Positions 1 to 12,128 of a stretch of DNA of 64,000 nt are shown piece after piece (position 1 is the stretch's first letter; every line of letters begins with the position of its first letter). The notes beneath the pieces were generated by a model. It searched no databases and was not told the origin of the DNA. It saw only the letters and a program-made list of their open reading frames with translations. The translations under genes were made by a program, and so were the position numbers. The stretch spans positions 27,897,782 to 27,961,781 of the forward strand of contig NC_031771.1 in assembly GCF_001522545.3 (NCBI RefSeq). The letters are read 5' to 3'. The DNA comes from Parus major. Lineage: Eukaryota; Chordata; Aves; Passeriformes; Paridae.

Positions 1-3000
1 TTTTGAATGGCATGCTGAAAGAGAAAACTTGTACCTCTGAAACACACAGAGCAAGATATGCACCATCCTTGCCTCTGAAAATTCTTGACTGGTTTCCTGG
101 CAGATCAAAAATTCTACTCATTGAAATAATAGTTCACAAGATGTCCTGTAGGAGCCAGGGAAAAAAGCATGAAGCAGCAGAAAAAATATAAACTACAGTT
201 TATGTGTTGATTCAAGAGAAAAATGGAGACGGATAAAAATAGAATGCCCATTTACATGTAAAAGAGTGGGAATATCTTACTCCAGAGACAGTGACTGGCA
301 GTAGATGGAACAGTTCCAGAGAGTAAAACTGCTGGTGAAGTAAATTCAGACTATTTTGAGTGACAGACAAACCAATCCTGCAGGTTAGGGTAGCATAGGT
401 GGAAGTGTGGTCTGACAGGATGACATGAGGGATGCAGTGTGTGACACATGGGCTCCTCCACCTTCGCTGTCGTCTCCTTCAGCTCTCTGCTGTGGTCAGC
501 AGGGGCTGAGGAAGGAGCATGAGGACCACCCTTGCTGGCTCCTGTCTCAACACACACAGAGCGCTGCTTGTGCAAAGGCACAGGCAGTGGAGAGGAGAGA
601 CCTCTGCCTCTGCCTGGGATCATGTTACAGCCTAAAGCACCAAGTTCAGCTCCCCTTACCCAGACACGCATTTTATTTGCAGGACACTTTGTATGAAAGA
701 ATACAAAGGAGTAAACAGTGAAATACCCCCTCTGTGCCAAGAAGGTTTGGAATGAGTTCTCCTAACAGGAAATCTGTTACCTGACATGTCTTGCACAGCA
801 CTTGATTAAACTCAACACACTTGGGTGCAGATTCTTAGTTACAATGGGGCTGGGTTTTGCCACCCTGCACTGCTGCACTTCTCACCAATAACTGCAATCA
901 AGGAGAATTTTAAACAAGCCTAAATCAGGGCAGTCCTCAGGTTGTTTTATGGCTTGTGGAAAGCAGCCCAGTCAGCAGGGGACCACACAGCTGGAGAAAT
1001 ACAGGAAGTGAAAAAATAGGCCAGTGTTAAAAAAATCGGCAATTCTGAGCATGTACGAGAGTAACTGCAAACTGCCTTAACCTGGAACCATCTATCTTCA
1101 CTTATTCATTTGAAGAAATAAGGAATTTAAAGAGTATTTCAAAGTAAGGAAGAACTTGACTCTTTTCTCCCCAAGCCTTCACAGTGAGTAGCTCTGATGA
1201 TGGGGAGTTCCATTCCTTCACACTTACGGTGGTACAAGTAAGGAAGCAATGGAGGCTGGCTTCCTGCCCCTTTTTATTTGTATTCCAGAAACCATTTTTG
1301 CACCATCTGTGATCCTGTTGCAATACCTACATGGGAATAAAGATTACCTTCAGACTTCATTGTAGATAAGACCACACATGGCAGAAGGCATGAAGAACGA
1401 GCTCCCTGAGGCCTTATTTACAGATGTGACTGAGTCTCCTCCTCTTACAGGTAACTAGCTGATCAGCTGCTGTAAGGGCAGCTCCCCCAATTCCTGCTCC
1501 CTATGTAAATGGGGACCACAGGGATGTGCTTGTTTTCCCTACTGAGAGAAGAGCTTTTTATGGTCAGCCCTCTGTAATACCTGAATAGCCTTCCACTCTC
1601 CCAGAAGGGAGATTAATTGGCTATGCAGCCATTTTGCTCCAGACCAGAACAACACAATATATCATAATGTTTTGTCAGGGATGGGGATGTGAACTATGGT
1701 GCCTGGTTCAGGTGTTTCTCAGCAGCTTTCAATATAATCTGCAAAGAAAATGCCTGACCGGAGCTGCCTCTACAAAACCATTCAGTTCATTGCCTATGGG
1801 AAGCACGTACTTCTCACATCACCCTTCTTCCCCTCACAGTGCTTTGATTTCAGTAGTATGGCAAAACACCAGACCTATCTATATTCAGGCACAGCCTTTG
1901 CATGGAAATCTCTGCATAGCGGGCAGCTTTCCGGCTTGCTTTCCATCACAAGACTTACAGGAGAGGAGCAGCAGTTTCAAAGACTTTTACAAGGAAGCCT
2001 CAGGGCTTCTTTGCCAGACTTCAATGGATATGTTTAGAGCATGGTATATGGAGGTTGAACTGCCTGACTCTCATTAACATTAACAGAGTCAGAAGGCTAA
2101 ATGTCTGCACACCATTCTGGTGACGTACCCGCAGCATCTGGCAGGTAGCCTGCTGCCATTTCTAAGTCCTTTTGGATAAGATGTTTCCTTCTTCAGTATC
2201 AGGACAGCAAAGTTAAACAGAGGGATAGCCTACTTTCCTTCAGCTAAGACATTCTAAAAAGTAAAATAACTGTGAGGGCTCTGCCTGAATTTTAACACAG
2301 GACCTTCCACTTGCACATGAACTTACATAAACCAGAAGCCTTACAAAAACTAAATTCAAAACCCCAAATCAAACTGCTGTCAACCTATTTGTTTAAGATG
2401 AAAGAGTAGGGTAGAAGTTGCACAGGATTCATGGTCTCACGAAAATTCTAAGATGTCTGGATTATATGTGCTGTTTGAAAACTATAGATAAAGGAGGTAC
2501 TTTTCAAACACAAAGCTGTTGCAACTGAAGCAAGTAGCTAATTTAAAATTTAACCTGTATTATTATAAAAAATCCTTCATTCCCTGTTTATGAACACCTG
2601 CAGTTTTTATCACACACATTTTCACTGGAAACAATCTGTTAAAACTGTAAAATTATTATAGTGTGGTCCCATAGTATGTCACACTGGCAGTACCTTTGAT
2701 CTCAGCCCCTGGGAAACATTTTTTCATGTGGGCAGCAGCAGCAGCTGTAAATACAATGTTAATACTGTTGAAGTATTAAATTTCTCTTTCATTTTGCTGG
2801 CTGAAGTCTGAGTGCTTATGCAGTACTATACTTCCCATATAACTCACTTTCAAGTTTCTGAAGTTTCAAGATAATCGAGTGTCCGAGATAATGGACTGTC
2901 TTAGGTACTTTTATAATGGTGTTACAAGTTAAAAAAAAATGGACCTCTCAGTTTCTTTAAAACCTGTGAAAACATACTTTGGTGATAAATTGTAATCTCT

Positions 3001-5668
3001 CAACGTCTTGATCCCCTCCTTAGCTGCTGGACAATTCCCAGCTTTTCTGCTTTAACCTGATTAGAAACAACCTGTTGCGTAAATTACTTTGTTACAACCT
3101 ACAGATTACTGTTTTTTCTCGCATATTTAGTCCTACTTTAACAAAAATTATCTCTTTTTAAAATGCTCTCCGCATCCCTGGTGATTGTCTGGTTGTCTTA
3201 ACACTAGAATTCTAGATTGTGTACCGACTTTGCCATACACAAAGAGCACAAAGATCTGCCCTTAGCTTGGCATCACGCTGTGTAGCTACAGCCACCTCAC
3301 ACCCATCCCAACCATTCCTGAAGCCCATGGTGTAACACCTAGAAAATGCCCTGAGCAGTGTAAAAAAATAGCTTGAGATAGCTGAATGCTGCTCAAAACC
3401 CTACTATTTTGTCCTGATGGAGCTGCTTTGCAGTAATATCTTACTCATTCAAGTTTTATACGGGCAAAATTATTAAGATTGGGCAATTTTATTGTTCATG
3501 TACAGAGTACACATCTTCACTAAGAATATGTCTTTAACAATATTTTAATTAAAAAAAAAAAACAAAACAGGACACACATTCTGTTTAGTGGAAATTTACC
3601 TTTATGCACATATCAGTGTTTTAAGTGCTTTATGCCTTTGAAGGGCACTTGCACTAAAATGTCTTAGGAAAAGAGATTCTACCAAAAAAAGCACAATCTT
3701 AAGTGTCATAATTATCTTGATTTAGCTTCTTACATTCATTGCTTTTGATTATGAATGAAAACACAAGACACAAGGCCTTTTCTACTTTGTATGCTCTGTA
3801 CACACTGCCATCAGAAGTGCATAATAATATGCATTTTTGTTCATTTTCAAATACCACTGTAATAGTCAGTTGTGTGCACACAAAGCTTTTTAAATGCATA
3901 CGCTGTGGTTTTGTGCCTTAAGGCAAATCTCATTTCATGCTTCTTGGTATCAATATAGCTTGGGAATGCAAGGACTGAAGCCTATATTCAGGGTCTAAAT
4001 CCAGAAAAGATATAAAAGACCTGTTAGAAGGAGGTGGGGATGGAGGGAGTGTGGGAGAAAGAGTGGCAAGCAGGAGAGTACACTTCCTACCAAAGCAAGT
4101 ACATATCTTTTGTCTTCAACCTGGGAGTAGAATTAGACATCCATTTGAGACTTAGAAGAGCCAGGAGGCTAATGTTAATGGGTTTTTTTGTTAATCAGGC
4201 ATCAGGTAAAGCTTTTAAATAACCACTTGCAAGGACTGGAAGTCAGCCTTCCACTTTTCCCAAGCAAGAGCAGTAACTGCCCCAGGACACCTAAATAACA
4301 TGACTATTTTGGCACAAATTCTGTGCACACTCTCCTCCACGTCCTCCCACTAATGAAAATAAGTATTCCTTTCATTCCTGGATGTTTATTTTAAATGTAG
4401 AGGTTTTTGCAGAGGAAAGCCATATTAGAATAGCTTTTACATGGAAAATTGGGGTAAAAGATGGTCCTAAACCCCTTCTGCCAGGCAAAGATTGAACCCA
4501 CACTGCATACTCCTGAATGAATGGAGACTCACATCACCTGCTGCTGCTGCTGTGCTTCATGCACAGCCTGTACCATTAGTCATGCTCAAAGGATGCCAGC
4601 TGGATATAGACCCTCAGGTGAAACAGACTGAGGAATGCCTTGCTTATGAATTCAAATTAGGCTTAAATGTAAATTATGGCTGGGTCACTCCACACTAAGC
4701 TGGTTTGAGGATGCCCAGGAAAAAAGAATTTAAAGCCTTCAGGAAATACAGGGATTTTGACATGAACGGGTGGCTAAAGACAGGTTCAGTCTGCACTCCC
4801 TGCAACCCAGCTCTAACTAAGCCTGCTCCATTGGAGAAGCTGAGCAGTCGGGTCAGTGCAAAGGCTCAGAAAAATGCATGGCAACTAAAGAATTCAGGTG
4901 GCTCCAAATTTATGCGACCCCTTTATGACATCAAGGAGTCACAAAGGCTGCAGTTTGGAACACAGAGCCTTAAAGCAAGTATTAGGCAGCTTTGCTCTTT
5001 CATATTCATCCTGTCTTGATTTTCTTCAGATTATTTATATAGTGAAAAATCCTAGTAAAAGAAATTCAAAATTTTAGGGAGGAAAATTTCACATGACTTT
5101 AGAGGGGTTGATGGAAAGATTTACACAACCACAGTGCAAAAGATGGTGGTTTGTTAAAGAACAACCTATCAGATGTGAGCTAAGAAAGGAAAAGAAGGAC
5201 AACTTGACTTAGATATGCAGGTACCAGCCCTTGTTTGAGGGAGAGGGTTCCAATCACCTATTCTATAAAAAGCAAATGACATAAGGGACTTGGTATGACT
5301 GTATCACAGCCTCCAGTGGCCCAAATCTGTTTGTCTGCACTGACAAAGCTGCTTCTTGGGCCACTCTTGGCAGCCTCGTCCTGGGTCACAACTCCAAGTG
5401 CTTTTAACCATGGTGGCAAAGAAAATTGTGCAAGGATGGAGATGCTTCCTGAAATATAACAGGAACACACATCTGTGCATCCTTGACACCAAATCAGTTA
5501 GAGATCATCAAGGAGTTAGGGAGGAGAGATATCTCTTTATAGCTTGGAAAACCCATCTTGCCTCATATCAAATACTCTGAAACTCCTCAAAAACTTACTT
5601 ACCTCAAAAACTGCTAAGGTATCTCCCAAGCAAAAACTCCCGTTCCCTGACCACTTTTGTTTTGCACA
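1..5668. other. Intergenic, no gene recognised
   Basis: Downstream flank of PDGFC. Open frames reach at most 147 codons (1634-2077), and most longer ones have an opposite-strand or overlapping partner. Two plus-strand frames follow each other closely at 4492-4698 and 4705-5019 (68 and 104 codons), but neither resembles a family I know and no splice or promoter context supports them. A trinucleotide run (ctgctgctgctg) occurs near 4538. No RNA gene was seen. Confidence 0.7.
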
Positions 5669-5850
5669 TGCCTATACAGTTTCACAGACTGCTAGAGGAA
5701 TGAAATAAATATATTTTAATAGAAATCATTCTCAAAAAACAGCTGTGATCAGTAACAGGTGCCTATACAGTTTCACAGACTGCTAGAGGAATGAAATAAA
5801 TATATTTTAATAGAAATCATTCTCAAAAAACAGCTGTGATCAGTAACAGG
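5669..5850. repeat. Perfect tandem duplication, 2 x 91 bp
   Basis: Bases 5669-5759 (tgcctatacagtttcacag to cagtaacagg) are repeated directly as 5760-5850 without any difference that I can see. The unit is unique-looking AT-rich sequence with no coding potential and is not a known satellite. Complete identity suggests a very recent duplication, a segregating variant, or an assembly artefact. Confidence 0.97.
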
Positions 5851-6159
5851 ATGATGCATTTGTTATGGTAGATTTAAACTATGATAAGAACCTGTTCTTT
5901 GAGTAGCTCTGACACTTCTCATTCCTGTCGCTATACTTTATAGAAAAAGAAGAAACTATTCTATTTACTGTATAGAAATCAGCACACTGTATTATGTACA
6001 ATCTGCAAAAACATAAACTGCTTTTGTCAGAGTAAATATTTATAGAACTGTGACTTTAAGATATTGCAGTGTTTAATAAAGAACTTTTCTTGCAGTTTAG
6101 AAATATGAATTCTGGTCAAAAAAATATCAGGATGTACTTTTTCCTTTTCCACAGAATCC

Positions 6160-7210
6160 TGATATCTGAATTAGAGCATTCTGGGTGGTGGGTCTGGATG
6201 GGTGGCCTACTAGATGGGTGAAAACCTGCCTGGGCCCTGAGGCCAATAGTGTGGGTGGTTTAATGGCACACACTCTACCTGGAGGCCAGTTGTGATGTTT
6301 TCAAGATCTCTCTTGTCTAACACCTTTTACAGTGATCTGGAGTAGAGGTCAGAGCTCTTTTTCACTTCTGGGGGACACCTAGTTGGTGCAAGCAGCCAAC
6401 CTGCTTGAAGCCATGGCCGCTTCCAGGAGCACCAGGCAGGCTGGAGGGATGGGCTGGCAGGAGCCCTAAGGAACAAAACAATGACAATTGCAAAGTTGTA
6501 CCCCTTGAATGTCTGAAACCCAGGCAGTGGTAGAAGCTGTGGAGCAGCTCTGTAGAGAAGACAGTGGTGGACCATCATCTATGGATGAACATGCTCTGGC
6601 AGTGAGAGTGAGTTTGGGGCTGTATAATCAGGAACATGCCCAGTGGCAAGGGAGAAGCCTGTGCCCCTTAATTTCACCTGCTGACCCTATCTAGGAGACT
6701 GTGTCTGGTTTCAGGTCTCTTGAGCAGTAAAGGAAGGCATTGTTAATGCAGCAGGTTCCATAGAGGATTGACAAGATGGCTGGGACTGGAGCACAAGTGC
6801 AGACATCCTGTAAGGAGAGGTTGAGGCTCATCCATCTGTGAGAAGGAATGGTGATTCAGGGCACCCAATGGAGCCCCCAGTGCTTTTGGTAAATTTAGCA
6901 TGAAGACAGGGTCACAAGAGTCCCTGGAGGGACCCTCAGGAGGGTGAGAGACAACAGACACAAACTGAAATGGGGGGCACCACTGAAAACAGGAGAATGC
7001 TCTTTTACTCTGATGGAAGTCCAGAAGTGAACAGGCTTCCGAAGAAGGCTGTGCAGCCTTCAGCCTTGGTGGCTTTCAAGACCTAACTGGATAAAACCCT
7101 GAGTAGCCTGAGCTGACCTCAGGACTGATTCTGCTTTGAGTGGCAAGTTGGACTAGAGATCTTCTGGGGCCTTTTCCAACCTGGATTAGTCTGTGATTCA
7201 TTACATGTTT
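6160..7210 (+). mobile_element. CR1 LINE fragment, 5'-truncated and decayed
   Basis: About 1 kb of the 3' part of a CR1 (chicken repeat 1) non-LTR retrotransposon lies in plus orientation. It is recognised by order and similarity to the avian consensus from memory. Near 6216-6295 there is a relic of the reverse transcriptase region (gggtgaaaacctgcctgggccc ... ggaggccagttgtgatg). Near 6785-6835 comes the ggactggagca / ggagaggttgaggctc stretch. At 7030-7200 is the 3' tail (gaacaggcttccgaagaaggctgtg, caagttggactagagatcttctgg, ccttttccaacctgga). Stops and indels break every frame, so it is inactive. The left edge is approximate and no target-site duplication was identified. Confidence 0.8.
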
Positions 7211-7352
7211 TAAGACCTTTCCTGGAGCTTTCTAATCACTGTCTTCTTTAACTTTCTTTGGATTTGGCATGAAAATCTCCTAAACTATTTCTAAAAGTAC
7301 ATCTAAAAGAACATCCCTCAAAATATCTGTTCTGTTTTAGGTGGGTACTGTC

Positions 7353-7354
<2 letters not shown>

Positions 7355-7415
<61 letters not shown>
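7355..7415. repeat. (TA)n microsatellite
   Basis: About 30 TA dinucleotides are interrupted by a single G at 7400. The array lies about 150 bases beyond the 3' end of the CR1 copy. Confidence 0.98.
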
Positions 7416-7420
7416 TTAAG

Positions 7421-10400
7421 TTCTGAATACTGCAGCTTATTTTGAAAGGCTCTTCATGAAATAATAAAAGCAAGGGCAAGCTTTTAAAAATTTAATCTAG
7501 ATGAGCTATGTAGGAATGAATTATGCCTAAGGATATGCTGCCATATTTAAATGTAGAAAGGTATAATTACAAGTGCTACAAGTACGAAACAGAGCTTCTT
7601 AGAGAAATTAAGGCTTCTTTAAGAAAAATAAAAGGAATTGCAAATGTCTGTGTGGCTTAAGTTTTCTTTTGTTACTATGGCTACAATAAAGAATTACCAA
7701 AAGAGAGAATTGGATTGGTACAGTATTAAAGATTTGAAGTGCTAATTAGTATTCTCCTTCTATTACTCTGATAGCCACATAATCCACAGCCATTTATTCT
7801 AAATCACTTAACTCTGAATGCTTCTTTAGCTTTGTTTTGAAAGTAAATGCTGACTTTATTTATTACATATTTGTCTGTATTTAAAAAAAGACTCAGTTCA
7901 ATTAACATATTTTTGAAGTCTAGACTTCTTAATTTTTTAAATACTCCAGACAGCCATTTATTTTCAACTTTTTAGTGATACTATTTTCTTTTGCACAACT
8001 GTATTACACAGTGTATTTCCTTTGATGTATAATCATTCATGTGGTGCCTCTCTATTTCTGGCCACTCATAACTGTATGTGTATTTGAACCTAAGATTTCT
8101 CTGTCCCAAAAATAGCCCTTTTAAACTGAAATACCTTTAGGTTTTATACCATTTTAATTGCACATTCTTACATTTTTCTAAAATTATAGAAATATCTTTA
8201 AAGCCAAGCTGTCTATTGTGTACTGGAAAACTTCCACGCTGCTTTCTTAATCTGAGTACTTACATATCTGTCTCATTTTGTAATCTAAGTTTGCATGATG
8301 TACATATACAGATTGACCAAAAGCATATAAAACTGTTGCATATAAAAATAGAGAAAGAAATACGGTACTTTATGTGGACACAGTCAAAATATTAAACCAC
8401 TTAGTGAAAAATACCACTAAATGGAAAAATTTCAAGAGTTTTTTCCTATATGTTAGGTACTGATTTTGATTCAGATTTTGATTCATTCTTGTCTCTGTCT
8501 CAGTCTTGGTAAGGGGCAAGCTATCTAACTTCCTGCCTGCCTGAGGTGGTGGATGCTGGAGCTGATCTGACTGCTGGCTGCTGCAGTCCTGCCATCCTCC
8601 CTGTCTCAGCTCTGACCCTGGCTAAGGCATTTCAGTATGAAAAGCAGTATGAAAGGGTTTTGTTCTCCCCTCCCTGCTTTCCCCTGCTTTTTATAGCTTT
8701 AAGGCACAGAAACAGAAAAAATCACGGCTGGACAAACATTAGAGTTAGTGTGAAGGGAGGATTGCTGGTTTGCCAGGAAAGACAAACTGCTCTAAGTGAG
8801 ACTTAGCTGCACTGCATGGGATGCCAGCTTCAGTTTCTCTGGCTCTAACATTGGTTTAGTGTTGATTCCCTCTTTCTTTATTTATCCTAATTTGTTACCT
8901 GTAGCCTGTCCTATTTTAGCAGTAAGACATTTGGGAACACTTTACTAGCTATACATAAAGAACAAGAACATATGCATAAAAGTTCTGAAGGAAATATGCT
9001 GAAAGCAGCAAAAGGAAGCAACAAATGGATTTCTGCCAATAACATGTATAATAAATGGCTTCTTGGAAGGTGTTTCAGCAGATGTGTAAGAGAATGATAA
9101 GTATTTGAAAGCACTGGAAGACAGTAATACTCTTGCTCTTCATCATTACCAATAATAGGTATTTTAATAGATGCATTAGTAGCACAATTTGCAATAATAA
9201 GATCAAGCAAATCACGTGGCCTTCCTTGAAAATTTTACTGACCCAAAGACAGAACTACAGGTCACCAAAGTTTGGCTGCGTTTTCATCACAAAGTAATTT
9301 GTTCTGTCTGGTCTGGATAAAATATTCTGCTCCAGGCATGGTAAATTTGACAAGATTACCATTGCTATTTGAGCAGACAATGATTTTTGTCTGTCTAGGT
9401 GACAGTAATTTTTTTTCCAAGGCAAAATGAACAATTGCAGATTTGGCTGGAAGTAGGGCAAGACTGTCTTAGAATAAGTTAAGGGTTAGAAAAGTTATGG
9501 AGGGGAAAGAATTGGACAATATTTACATTTGAACAAAATCTCACCGATTCCTGAGAAATAATGAGAGAGAAGATACTCTTATTTTTCCTTTTTTCAAATA
9601 GTCTGGGAACTCCAGGTATGAGGGAGGACAGCGCTACCAATCATGTCTGTTAGTACAATGTTAGCTTTTTAATAAGGGTGGATAGGTGCAATTGCCTCAA
9701 AATCCCAAACCTATGGACATGGAAGTCCACAGCATGTGTGACCTGAGCACAGTTCTTAACAAAGCCTACCAGCCTTGCAGAGCTCACAGAGATATCTCAA
9801 CAGCAAGGAGATATCACATCACTCATCTGCACGAGTGGACAAAACAAAGATCTGTGAGAAGGAGCACACAGATAACACAGGGCTCTGTGTACCTTCCAGG
9901 AAACAACATGAGCCAGATAATCTCCCCCACAGCAGCAGTCCAGGGAAAGTTCAATGTTGTGTATAAAAACACGTATATTTAAAGAATTTTTAAGTAACCT
10001 TCTTCAAAAGCTTATACAGGCACTTCATGAGCATTAAAGAGGTCTCATTGACTTTAGCAGGACTACTCTTGTGTTGAGCTGAGCCTATCTCTAAGCCTTT
10101 GTAGAAGAAAGCCCTTGGCAAGTGTGTGAAATGTGCCAGTGACAATGAGCTGCTGAGAGTGAAGTTCTCTAAGAAACTCAAATCAAAACCGAGCTTTAGT
10201 AGAAATTCCCTGGGGAAAGGACTGGATCAAATGCCACACCACCCAGCTGCTACCAACAGATGGGCAGCAGTCCTGGCACACTGAGCAGCTCTCACAACGG
10301 CATAGTGAGAACTGGGCAGGAAAGAGGGTACAAGAAGCAAAAACATGGAAACAGTGTGGCTGGGGAGGTTGCTATGATTTTTTTGCATGTACAGCAATGA

Positions 10401-10751
10401 CCTCATATGAGAGATGTTTTTTCATTCCTTCACAATTTGCTAGAAACTAGCAGGCACAGAAAAAGTCAACACTTGGTACAAAAGACAGGTCTTTGGAAGC
10501 TGCTTCTGTAGGGTCAATTGCTTGGCATGCAGCCTGAAGTATCAAAAGAGAATGACACAGAGTAAATAACCCTATAAATATATTATTCCATTAATAAAGG
10601 CTTTGTACAGTTAACATAGCCGCAGGAAGTCTGCAATATAAAAAGGTTCACTTTTTATCAATACATAGTCCTTATAACGAACTTAAAACAGACTTGGGAA
10701 GTTTGATCTCAGGCAACTTTGAATCTCCTCCACCTCAGGATAAGCAGATAC
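7421..10751. other. Intergenic, no gene recognised
   Basis: AT-rich unique sequence. The patch at 8.53-8.80 kb is more GC-rich and has an 86-codon plus frame of no recognised family. The frames at 9686-9982 overlap each other. Nothing here supports a gene. Confidence 0.7.
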
Positions 10752-10895
10752 AGAATCTTTGAAGAAAACCAATAAATATATTAGTAAAACATTAGAAATA
10801 GAATCTTTGAAGAAAACCAATAAACATATTAGTGAAATATTAGAAATAGAATTTTTGAAGAAAGCCAATAAATATATTAGTTAAGTGCTAGAACT
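10752..10895. repeat. 48-bp minisatellite, three units
   Basis: Three head-to-tail copies start at 10752, 10800 and 10848, each beginning agaat(c/t)tttgaagaaa and containing ccaataaa(t/c)atattagt. Units 1 and 2 differ at only a few positions; unit 3 is more diverged, especially towards its end. Because 48 is a multiple of three, a short minus-strand frame stays open across it with a 16-residue repeat, but there is no sign that this is a gene. Confidence 0.92.
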
Positions 10896-12103
10896 GAGAT
10901 CCTTTGAGAGACTATTCAACAAAGCTAGGTGGATTCATTGTCATTAGCACCATTATCAATACTCTTGTGTGCAGGGGATGAGGCACAGCCTCCGTCAGAG
11001 GACAGCAAGCAGATCTAAACTTGACCTCTTTTGAAAACATTCCACAGCCTTCTTTGAACAAACCTTGTCAATATCAGTGATGCACACAACCATAGTACTG
11101 CATTTAATACCACCATATGGTGGCAACCCTGCCTCCCTGCCCTATGAAAAAAAAGAAAATGTAAAAAGTAACATTCTGGAACTGTCAAAATATTTGAATT
11201 ATTTTAAGGTCCACATTAGACTTCCTTATTAATTTTGCATGCAGGATACTCGGGTGTTAGAGAGATTATCTACAATGAAAAACACAACTGTCACATATAA
11301 ACTTGATTTTGGTGATTTACAAAAAACACAATACTGTCACCATCATAACACAAATAATACTGATAAATATCAAAGTAGAAAATAGATGTAAAAACACAAA
11401 GATGTTCTGACTCACTCAATGACGCATCACATCTTAAGGGACATGAATAATCATTATTTCAACAATCAAACATTCAATCTTAATTTAATGCTATTGTTGG
11501 GAATGAAATTAAACACAGGAAGAAACATAGTAATTGTTATGTGGCATTAATTATTTATACCATATATTGATGTTCTCTACAACAGAATTACAAGAATCTG
11601 CAGTGCAGGTCCCGTGCTTTCCATTCAATTTCCTCAAATCCATGTAAATCTGAAAATTCTTTGCTGCTGGTAAAATATTCACATCTAAGGTGAGCTGTTC
11701 ATGGTTGTCAATGAGTCAGGAATTCTCCTAAGCCTTTGGTGTAGGTGGGATTATCAGTGCCTGGGTTGCATATTGAAACAATCTAGTGGGAAGAAATCTG
11801 TTGTCTCTGGTATAACCACTTGGATAGAAAAAAGGCATTGGCATGGCACTGATGTATCATGTAGGTGCAGCAGAATCTAATTATAACTCAGAATGATTAA
11901 AGCATTTTTTCACTCCTGAAGCTAGAAGCTTTTATAATTAGGATTTTCTGTTCTCTAAATGTGTTTTCTCCTAAGAAATGACAGAAAACAAGTGTCAGAA
12001 GAAAAGAAAAAGTTTCATCATAGATTCTTATCAAATTGGTGTTTGCAGATAGTTTTCATAATTCTAATCTCTTTACAACATAATTAAATGAATATTGACT
12101 AAA

Positions 12104-12128
12104 CCCCCCCCCCAAAAAAAAACCCCAC
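12104..12128. repeat. C10-A9 homopolymer junction
   Basis: Ten C are followed by nine A and then ccccacca. This is low-complexity sequence and a likely sequencing-error or length-polymorphism site. Confidence 0.95.

Noticed and set aside
351..740. 129-codon minus frame overlapping a 98-codon plus frame
   Set aside because: Open on both strands in a GC-richer patch, with no recognisable domain, splice sites or promoter context.
1634..2077. 147-codon plus frame
   Set aside because: Overlaps a second plus frame of 95 codons, shows no domain or family resemblance, and has no transcriptional context.
10752..10895. Direct repeats as a possible CRISPR array
   Set aside because: The units are head-to-tail with no spacers and the context is a vertebrate genome, so it is a minisatellite.
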